Origin: Agromyces sp.
Lineage (GTDB): Bacteria; Actinomycetota; Actinomycetes; Actinomycetales; Microbacteriaceae
Reading direction: 5' to 3'
Length of the DNA stretch: 5,622 nucleotides
NCBI GenBank assembly: GCA_031178025.1
Contig: JAPSJU010000146.1
Span: forward strand, 1-5,622
Under the pieces are notes generated by a model. That model made no database searches. It saw only the letters and a list, made by a program, of their open reading frames with translations, and was not told the origin of the DNA. The stretch's first letter is position 1; the number at the start of each line of letters is the position of its first letter. This document shows positions 1 to 5,622 of the stretch, in pieces. The position numbers were made by a program, and so were the translations under genes.

Positions 1-462
1 CGGCTCTCCGAGATCGTCGAGGAGGTCGTGTCGGGGACGGACGGCGCCTGGATCGAGCGGAAGCCGGCCGGGCTCGCCCTGCACACACGCCGGCTCCCCT
101 CGAAGACGGGCACGGCGCTGCAGCACGACGCACGTGACCGGGTGGCGGCAGAGCTCCTCGGCATCACCGTGCGCACGGGGAAGGCCGTGCTCGAGTTCGC
201 GGTGCGGTCGAGCGACAAGGGGGAGTCGCTCACACGGCTGCGGCAGCACGTCGGCGCGACGGCCGTCATCTACGTCGGCGACGACGTCACCGACGAGGAC
301 GCCTTCGCGGCGCTCGACGACGACGACGTCGGCGTGAAGGTCGGCCAGGGCAAGTCGATCGCGACGCATCGGGTGCGCAGCACCGACGACGTCGCCGAGT
401 TGCTCGAGCGCCTCGCGGATGCGCGCGATGCCGCGCGCGAGGCTGCTTCCCGCTGGCCATAG
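1..462 (+). CDS. otsB: Trehalose-6-phosphate phosphatase, C-terminal part (5' end outside window)
   Basis: The reading frame is open from base 1 to the TAG stop at 460-462, giving 153 residues with no start inside the window. A GTG at 28 is in frame but is simply internal. OtsB is a cytoplasmic HAD-superfamily enzyme that removes phosphate from trehalose 6-phosphate, the second step of the OtsA/OtsB route to trehalose. Two C-terminal HAD signatures are visible: the motif III lysine in SSDKGESL (fragment residue 73, bases 217-219), and motif IV GDDVTDEDAF (fragment residues 93-102), whose aspartates bind Mg2+. The stretch GKAVLEFAVR before the lysine and VGVKVGQG after motif IV also fit OtsB. 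The N-terminal DxDGT nucleophile motif must lie upstream. The segment ALDDDDVG is encoded by a short GAC repeat (316-327). An otsA gene is probably upstream, but that is inference. The gene ends 10 nt before ilvD, whose start signal overlaps its stop codon. Confidence 0.93.
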   Translation, partial: RLSEIVEEVVSGTDGAWIERKPAGLALHTRRLPSKTGTALQHDARDRVAAELLGITVRTGKAVLEFAVRSSDKGESLTRLRQHVGATAVIYVGDDVTDEDAFAALDDDDVGVKVGQGKSIATHRVRSTDDVAELLERLADARDAAREAASRWP

Positions 463-473
463 ACTCGAAGGCA
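460..473 (+). promoter_or_regulatory. Probable leaderless promoter (-10 TAGACT) for ilvD
   Basis: TAGACT at 460-465 fits the actinobacterial -10 consensus TANNNT and ends 7 nt before the ATG at 473, so the A of the start codon lies where transcription would begin. No Shine-Dalgarno at a workable distance exists: the only purine run, GAAGG (467-471), is 1 nt from the ATG. Leaderless mRNAs are common in actinobacteria, which supports this reading. No recognisable -35 box lies 16-18 nt upstream, which is also common in this group. The -10 overlaps the TAG stop of otsB. The alternative is translation coupled to otsB termination on a read-through transcript. Confidence 0.6.
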
Positions 474-2167
474 TGTCGGAGTTCGATCCCAAACCGCGCA
501 GCCGCACCGTCACCGACGGCATCGAAGCCACCACGAGCCGGGGCATGCTGCGTGCCGTCGGCATGGGCGATGCCGACTGGGACAAGCCGCAGATCGGCAT
601 CGCGAGCTCGTGGAACGAGATCACGCCGTGCAACCTCTCGCTGGCGCGTCTCGCGCAGGCCGCCAAGGAGGGCGTGCACGGCGGCGGCGGGTATCCGCTC
701 CAGTTCGGCACCGTCTCGGTCTCCGACGGCATCTCCATGGGCCACGAGGGCATGCACTTCTCACTCGTCTCGCGCGAGGTGATCGCCGACTCCGTCGAGG
801 TCGTCATGCAGGCGGAACGCCTCGACGGCTCCGTGCTCCTCGCGGGGTGCGACAAGTCCATCCCGGGCATGCTCATGGCCGCCGCCCGCCTCGACCTCGC
901 GTCGGTGTTCCTCTACGCGGGTTCGATCGCGCCGGGCTGGGTGCGGCTGTCCGACGGCACGGAGAAGGACATCACGATCATCGACTCGTTCGAGGCGGTC
1001 GGCGCCGTCAAGGCCGGCACGATGAGCGAGGAGGACGCGAAGCGCATCGAGTGCGCGTTCGCGCCCGGCGAGGGTGCGTGCGGCGGCATGTACACCGCGA
1101 ACACCATGGCCTCGGTCGCCGAAGCGCTCGGCCTCTCCTTGCCGGGCTCGGCGTCACCGGCATCCGCCGACCGTCGTCGCGACTACTACGCCCACCGCTC
1201 GGGCGAAGCGGTCGTGAACCTGCTGAAGCACGGCATCACCGCCCGCCAGATCCTCACCAAGGAGGCCTTCGAGAACGCCATCGCCGTCGGCATGGCGCTC
1301 GGCGGCTCGACGAACATCGTGCTGCACCTGCTGGCGATCGCCCGCGAGGCCGACGTCGAGCTCACCCTCGACGACTTCAACCGCATCGGTTCGAAGGTGC
1401 CGCACATCGGCGACCTCAAGCCGTTCGGCAAGTACGTGATGAACGACGTCGACCGGCGCGGCGGACTCCCCGTGCTCATGAAGGCCCTGCTCGACGCGGG
1501 GCTCATGCACGGCGACGCGCTCACCGTCACCGGCAGGACCCTCGCGGAGAACCTCGCCGAGATGGACATCCCACCGCTCGACGGCGAGGTGCTGCGCACG
1601 CTCGACAACCCGATCCACGAGACCGGCGGACTCACGATCCTGCACGGATCACTCGCTCCCGAGGGTGCGGTCGTGAAGACGGCGGGCTTCGACGCCGCCA
1701 CCTTCGAGGGACCGGCGCGCGTGTTCGAACGCGAGCGCGCGGCGATGGATGCCCTCACCGCGGGAGAGATCGACCATGGCGACGTGGTGGTCATCCGGTA
1801 CGAGGGACCCAAGGGCGGACCCGGCATGCGCGAGATGCTCGCCATCACCGCGGCCATCAAGGGCGCTGGCCTCGGGAAAGATGTACTACTCTTGACGGAC
1901 GGTCGATTCTCAGGCGGCACAACCGGCCTCTGCATCGGCCACATAGCACCCGAAGCGGTGGACGCAGGTCCGATCGCATTCGTGCGCGATGGTGATCTGA
2001 TACGGGTCGATATCGCAGCTCGTTCCATCGACCTACTGGTCGACGATGCCGAGCTGGCTGCTCGCCGTGAAGGCTGGGCTCCGCTTCCTCCGCGCTATAC
2101 CCGTGGCGTCCTCGCGAAGTACTCGAAGCTCGTGCGTTCCGCCGCCCAGGGCGCGACGACCGGCTGA
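473..2167 (+). CDS. ilvD: Dihydroxy-acid dehydratase
   Basis: The 564-residue cytoplasmic iron-sulfur enzyme dehydrates 2,3-dihydroxyisovalerate and 2,3-dihydroxy-3-methylvalerate to the keto acids of valine and isoleucine. It belongs to the IlvD/Edd family and matches the shorter type found in mycobacteria, not the roughly 616-residue E. coli form. Visible signatures are SSWNEITPCN (Cys53), GCDKSIPGM (Cys126, with Lys128 of the active site), GEGACGGMYTANTM (Cys203), GGSTN (278-281 region), EGPKGGPGM (444-452) and TDGRFSGGT (475-483), whose Ser480 is the likely catalytic base. The three cysteines fit cluster ligation. The ATG at 473 is chosen because the protein then begins with a short polar lead into PRSRTVTDG, as in homologues, and because of the leaderless signal. 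An in-frame ATG at 419 would add 18 residues overlapping otsB and looks spurious. Codon use in residues 465-544 differs sharply from the rest of the gene, although the protein appears intact. Confidence 0.97.
   Translation: MSEFDPKPRSRTVTDGIEATTSRGMLRAVGMGDADWDKPQIGIASSWNEITPCNLSLARLAQAAKEGVHGGGGYPLQFGTVSVSDGISMGHEGMHFSLVSREVIADSVEVVMQAERLDGSVLLAGCDKSIPGMLMAAARLDLASVFLYAGSIAPGWVRLSDGTEKDITIIDSFEAVGAVKAGTMSEEDAKRIECAFAPGEGACGGMYTANTMASVAEALGLSLPGSASPASADRRRDYYAHRSGEAVVNLLKHGITARQILTKEAFENAIAVGMALGGSTNIVLHLLAIAREADVELTLDDFNRIGSKVPHIGDLKPFGKYVMNDVDRRGGLPVLMKALLDAGLMHGDALTVTGRTLAENLAEMDIPPLDGEVLRTLDNPIHETGGLTILHGSLAPEGAVVKTAGFDAATFEGPARVFERERAAMDALTAGEIDHGDVVVIRYEGPKGGPGMREMLAITAAIKGAGLGKDVLLLTDGRFSGGTTGLCIGHIAPEAVDAGPIAFVRDGDLIRVDIAARSIDLLVDDAELAARREGWAPLPPRYTRGVLAKYSKLVRSAAQGATTG
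1865..2106 (+). other. Segment of atypical codon use within ilvD
   Basis: In codons 465-544 of ilvD I count 34 of 80 with A or T in the third position, against about 13 in the 100 codons just before and 6 in codons 2-88 of ilvC. The patch holds otherwise scarce codons: GTA, CTA (twice), CGA, TCA, ACA, ATA (twice), CTT, CCT and TAT, and many GCA/GCT. It begins around GCT at 1865 and fades after CGT at 2104, returning to strong GC3 for the last 20 codons. The encoded protein keeps family motifs (TDGRFSGGT, GHIAPEAVD, PPRYTRGVL), so this is a nucleotide-level change without loss of function. Possible causes are a recombined allele from a less biased donor, local relaxation of codon selection, or an embedded regulatory signal. 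Confidence 0.7.
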
Positions 2168-2178
2168 GCGCTGCGCTC
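2166..2178 (+). other. Small GC-rich hairpin at the ilvD stop codon
   Basis: GAGCG (2166-2170) can pair with CGCTC (2174-2178) across a CTG loop, a 5-bp stem that includes the last two bases of the ilvD stop codon. Only TT follows, so it is not an intrinsic terminator. It could be an RNA pause or processing point between ilvD and ilvB, but a stem this short arises easily by chance in such GC-rich DNA. The rest of the gap to ilvB is CA-rich and looks unstructured. Confidence 0.2.
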
Positions 2179-2202
2179 TTCCACACACCGTCTGCACAGA
2201 AC

Positions 2203-2207
2203 AGGAA
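2203..2207 (+). promoter_or_regulatory. Ribosome binding site of ilvB
   Basis: AGGAA lies 4 nt before the ATG at 2212, within an A/C-rich stretch free of strong pairing. The spacing is tight but usable. It supports 2212 over the next in-frame ATG at 2269 (Met20), which has no purine-rich sequence in front. Confidence 0.55.
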
Positions 2208-2211
2208 CCGA

Positions 2212-4014
2212 ATGACCACGGAATCCAATCCCGTGCCATCGCCCGCGCCGGCATCGTCCGGCGCCTCCATGGAGATCACCGGTGCCGAAGGCGTCGTCCG
2301 ATCGCTCGAGATGCTCGGCATCACCGATGTCTTCGGGCTGCCCGGCGGCGCCATCCTCCCCGTCTACGACCCGCTGCTCGACAGCCGCAAGCTGCGGCAC
2401 ATCCTCGTCCGGCACGAACAGGGCGCCGGTCATGCGGCCGAGGGGTACGCCTCGTCGAGCGGCAGGCTCGGCGTCGCGATCGCGACATCCGGACCCGGCG
2501 CGACGAACCTCGTCACGGCGATCGCCGACGCGCACATGGACTCCGTGCCGATGCTCGCCATCACCGGGCAGGTGTTCTCCAACCTCATGGGTACCGACGC
2601 CTTCCAGGAGGCCGACATCGTGGGCATCACGATGCCCATCACGAAGCACTCGTTCCTCGTGAAGCGCCCAGAGGACATCCCCTCCACCATCGCGGCAGCC
2701 GCGCACATCGCGACCACCGGGCGCCCCGGTCCCGTGCTCGTCGACATCACCAAGGACGCGCAGCAGGCGAAGTTCACCTTCCGCTGGCCGCCGAAGCTCG
2801 ACCTCCCCGGCTACCGGCCCATCACGAAGGCCCACGGCAAGCAGGTGACCGCGGCGGCGCAGCTGCTCGCGGAGGCGAAGCGCCCCGTGCTCTACGTCGG
2901 CGGCGGCGTCATCCGCTCGAAGGCGTCCGAGGAGCTGCTCGAGCTGGCCGAAGCCACGAACGCCCCGGTCGTGACGACCCTCATGGCGCGCGGCGCGTTC
3001 CCGGACTCGCACCAGCAGCACCTCGGCATGCCGGGCATGCACGGCACGGTGCCCGCGGTGATCGCACTGCAGGAGGCCGACCTCCTCGTGGCGCTCGGCT
3101 CGCGATTCGACGACCGTGTCACGGGCAAGGCGGCGCTCTTCGCGCCGAATGCCAAGGTCGTGCACGTCGACATCGACCCGGCCGAGATCTCCAAGATCCG
3201 CACGGCCGACGTGCCGATCGTCGGTGACCTGAAGGACGTGCTCGTCGACCTCCTCGCCGGCTACCGGCAGGCGACGGCCGCCGCTGTTCCCGACCTCGAC
3301 GAGTGGTGGGCGACGCTCGACGGGCTGCGCTCGGAGTTCCCCCTCGGCTTCTCGCAGCCGTCCGACGGCCTGCTCGCACCCCAGTACGTCATCCAGCGCA
3401 TCGGCGAGCTCACCGGGCCGGAAGGCGTCTTCGCCGCGGGCGTCGGCCAGCACCAGATGTGGGCGGCGCAGTTCATCAAGTACGAGCGTCCCAACTCGTG
3501 GCTGAACTCCGGCGGTGCGGGCACGATGGGCTACGCGGTCCCCGCCGCGATGGGCGCCAAGGTGGCCCAGCCCGAGCGCCACGTGTGGGCCATCGACGGC
3601 GACGGATGCTTCCAGATGACGAACCAGGAGCTCGCGACCTGCACCCTGAACGACATCCCGATCAAGGTCGCGATCATCAACAACTCCTCGCTGGGCATGG
3701 TGCGCCAGTGGCAGACGCTCTTCTACGACGGCCGCTACTCGAACACCGACCTGAACACCGGGCACGACTCCGTGCGCGTGCCCGACTTCGTCGCCCTCGC
3801 CGAGGCGTACGGCGCCCTCGGCATCCGCGTGACGAAGGAGGAGGAGGTCGACGCGGCGATCAAGCTCGCCCTCGAGACGAACGACCGGCCGGTCGTCATC
3901 GACTTCGTCGTCTCGGCCGACGCCATGGTGTGGCCGATGGTGCCGCAGGGCGTGTCGAACAGCTACATCCAGTACGCCCGCGATCACTCGCCGGCCTTCA
4001 GCGAGGAGGACTGA
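2212..4014 (+). CDS. ilvB: Acetohydroxyacid synthase, large (catalytic) subunit
   Basis: The 600-residue ThDP-, Mg2+- and FAD-dependent cytoplasmic enzyme condenses pyruvate with a second pyruvate or with 2-ketobutyrate, the first shared step of valine/leucine and isoleucine synthesis. After a Pro/Ser/Ala-rich N-terminal tail (about residues 4-19), the three domains of the family follow in order. The Pyr domain (about 22-185) has FGLPGGAILP, RHEQGAGH with catalytic Glu69, and SGPGATNL. The central FAD-associated domain (about 210-345) has LYVGGGV, MARGAFPDSH, GMPGMHGT and GSRFDDRVTG. The ThDP domain (about 385-575) has GVGQHQMWAAQ, SGGAGTMG, and the cofactor motif from GDGCF (463-467, metal ligand Asp464) to NN (490-491). 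MVRQWQ keeps the active-site Trp500. Length and motifs match mycobacterial IlvB. It sits 44 nt after ilvD, and its last codons carry the ribosome binding site of ilvN, its regulatory partner. Confidence 0.98.
   Translation: MTTESNPVPSPAPASSGASMEITGAEGVVRSLEMLGITDVFGLPGGAILPVYDPLLDSRKLRHILVRHEQGAGHAAEGYASSSGRLGVAIATSGPGATNLVTAIADAHMDSVPMLAITGQVFSNLMGTDAFQEADIVGITMPITKHSFLVKRPEDIPSTIAAAAHIATTGRPGPVLVDITKDAQQAKFTFRWPPKLDLPGYRPITKAHGKQVTAAAQLLAEAKRPVLYVGGGVIRSKASEELLELAEATNAPVVTTLMARGAFPDSHQQHLGMPGMHGTVPAVIALQEADLLVALGSRFDDRVTGKAALFAPNAKVVHVDIDPAEISKIRTADVPIVGDLKDVLVDLLAGYRQATAAAVPDLDEWWATLDGLRSEFPLGFSQPSDGLLAPQYVIQRIGELTGPEGVFAAGVGQHQMWAAQFIKYERPNSWLNSGGAGTMGYAVPAAMGAKVAQPERHVWAIDGDGCFQMTNQELATCTLNDIPIKVAIINNSSLGMVRQWQTLFYDGRYSNTDLNTGHDSVRVPDFVALAEAYGALGIRVTKEEEVDAAIKLALETNDRPVVIDFVVSADAMVWPMVPQGVSNSYIQYARDHSPAFSEED
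4003..4010 (+). promoter_or_regulatory. Ribosome binding site of ilvN inside the ilvB 3' end
   Basis: GAGGAGGA is a strong Shine-Dalgarno sequence 6 nt before the ilvN ATG at 4017. It doubles as codons for the acidic C-terminal end of IlvB (EED). With only 2 nt between the ilvB TGA and the ilvN ATG, terminating ribosomes can reinitiate, which would favour balanced output of the two subunits. Confidence 0.85.
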
Positions 4015-4016
4015 CC

Positions 4017-4526
4017 ATGTCGACCCACGTGCTCTCCCTCCTCGTCGAGGACAAGCCGGGCCTGCTCACCCGCGTCGCGGGCCTGTTCGCCCGTCGCGGC
4101 TTCAACATCGAGTCGCTCGCGGTCGGCCACTCCGAGATCGACGGGCTCTCCCGCATCACGGTCGTCGTCGACGTCGAGGAGCTGCCGCTCGAGCAGGTCA
4201 CCAAGCAGCTGAACAAGCTCATCAACGTCATCAAGATCGTGGAACTCGACCCGACCCAGTCGGTGCAGCGCGAGCACCTGCTCATCAAGGTGCGTGTCGA
4301 CAACGCGACCCGCTCGCAGGTGCTCGAAGCGGTGAACCTCTTCCGCGCGCGCGTCGTCGACGTCTCGACCGACGCGCTCGTGATCGAGGTCACGGGCGAC
4401 TCGGGCAAGACGACCGCGTTCCTGCGCGTGCTCGAGCCCTACGGCATCAAGGAGATCGCCCAGTCGGGCCTCCTCGCGATCGGCCGCGGCGGCAAGTCGA
4501 TCACCGAGCGCGTCTTCAAGAGCTGA
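4017..4526 (+). CDS. ilvN: Acetohydroxyacid synthase, small (regulatory) subunit
   Basis: This 169-residue protein binds IlvB, raises its activity and confers feedback inhibition, usually by valine. The N-terminal ACT domain (about residues 4-75) shows HVLSLLVEDKPGLLTRVAGLF and FNIESLAVG. The C-terminal ALS_ss_C domain (about 85-160) shows REHLLIKV, VNLFRARVVDV and IAQSGLLAIGRG. Compared from memory with E. coli IlvH, the valine-pocket positions Gly14, Asn29 and Ile30 correspond to Gly15, Asn30 and Ile31 here. Asn11 is replaced by Asp12, as in the mycobacterial protein. Valine inhibition is therefore likely retained, but this is inference. The ATG at 4017 is fixed by the strong ribosome binding site and the family N-terminus. 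Confidence 0.97.
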   Translation: MSTHVLSLLVEDKPGLLTRVAGLFARRGFNIESLAVGHSEIDGLSRITVVVDVEELPLEQVTKQLNKLINVIKIVELDPTQSVQREHLLIKVRVDNATRSQVLEAVNLFRARVVDVSTDALVIEVTGDSGKTTAFLRVLEPYGIKEIAQSGLLAIGRGGKSITERVFKS

Positions 4527-4589
4527 CCGGGTCCGGCCGACCGCACCCACGAACTGCACCGAACCACCATCAAGGAGAAAGAACAGCAC
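4527..4589 (+). promoter_or_regulatory. ilvN-ilvC gap with ilvC ribosome binding site (AAGGAG, 4572-4577)
   Basis: This is the longest gap in the window. AAGGAG at 4572-4577 is a good Shine-Dalgarno core 12 nt before the ilvC ATG, longer than the usual 6-9 nt, with a purine/CA-rich spacer. The first 17 bases are GC-rich and allow only a 4-bp stem, GGTC (4530-4533) with GACC (4539-4542), without a T-run. No TANNNT -10 hexamer is visible, so a separate ilvC promoter, as reported in Corynebacterium, is not supported here. Read-through from ilvN is the simplest reading. Confidence 0.65.
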
Positions 4590-5618
<1,029 letters not shown>

Positions 5619-5622
5619 CGCG

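Noticed and set aside
316..327. GAC trinucleotide repeat in otsB
   Set aside because: Only four units, encoding a short Asp run next to the HAD motif. This is ordinary in GC-rich genes and not evidence of a functional repeat.
419..472. Upstream ATG at 419 extending ilvD by 18 residues
   Set aside because: The extension overlaps otsB in another frame, is Arg/Pro-rich, lacks homologue-like sequence, and conflicts with the leaderless-type signal before 473.
1892..1920. TTGACG as a -35 box in ilvD
   Set aside because: No -10-like hexamer lies 16-18 nt downstream, and the sequence encodes the conserved LTDGRF region, so the match is most simply explained by coding.
610..1995. A 461-codon open frame on the + strand overlapping ilvD in another frame
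   Set aside because: The translation is almost entirely Arg/His/Gly/Ala/Pro, the typical out-of-frame product of GC-rich coding DNA.
2095..3987. A 630-codon open frame on the minus strand opposite ilvB
   Set aside because: It is an antisense shadow of GC3-rich ilvB. Its translation is dominated by Arg, Asp, His, Val and Gly with no recognisable domain, and ilvB on the other strand is fully motif-supported.
4527..4543. Possible terminator hairpin after ilvN
   Set aside because: Only a 4-bp GGTC/GACC stem forms and no T-run follows, so it is too weak to end transcription and is expected by chance at this GC content.

Overview
The window is a run of co-directional + strand genes: the 3' end of a trehalose-6-phosphate phosphatase gene (otsB), then a complete branched-chain amino acid operon, ilvD-ilvB-ilvN-ilvC. 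Base composition is very GC-rich, with third codon positions mostly G or C. The IlvD, IlvB, IlvN and IlvC sequences resemble mycobacterial/actinobacterial forms: a 564-residue IlvD with three spaced cysteines, a 600-residue IlvB with its own 169-residue IlvN, and a 342-residue short class I KARI. A high-GC actinobacterium is well supported. Placement near Micrococcales/Microbacteriaceae is an impression from codon use, leaderless-type start signals and protein style, not something I could test.

Layout: 1-462 is the OtsB C-terminal part, open at the left edge. A 10-nt gap follows, holding a probable leaderless start signal for ilvD (473-2167). A 44-nt gap leads to ilvB (2212-4014). ilvN (4017-4526) starts 2 nt after the ilvB stop. 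A 63-nt gap precedes ilvC (4590-5618), which ends 4 nt before the window edge. No gene-free stretch exceeds 63 nt. I see no tRNA, rRNA, CRISPR array, insertion sequence or convincing intrinsic terminator.

Function: IlvB (catalytic) and IlvN (regulatory) form acetohydroxyacid synthase, which makes 2-acetolactate or 2-aceto-2-hydroxybutyrate. IlvC isomerises and reduces these to dihydroxyacids. IlvD dehydrates the dihydroxyacids to the 2-keto acids of valine and isoleucine, and the valine keto acid also feeds leucine and pantothenate synthesis. Only the final transaminase (and threonine deaminase for isoleucine) is missing from a full pathway here. OtsB belongs to trehalose synthesis and is probably a functionally unrelated neighbour.

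I find no undescribed biological system. The points worth a second look are the probable leaderless promoter overlapping the otsB stop codon, a sharply bounded patch of atypical codon use in the last third of ilvD (about 1865-2106), the lack of room for a classical attenuator leader before ilvD or ilvB, and a few residue-level points in the synthase.
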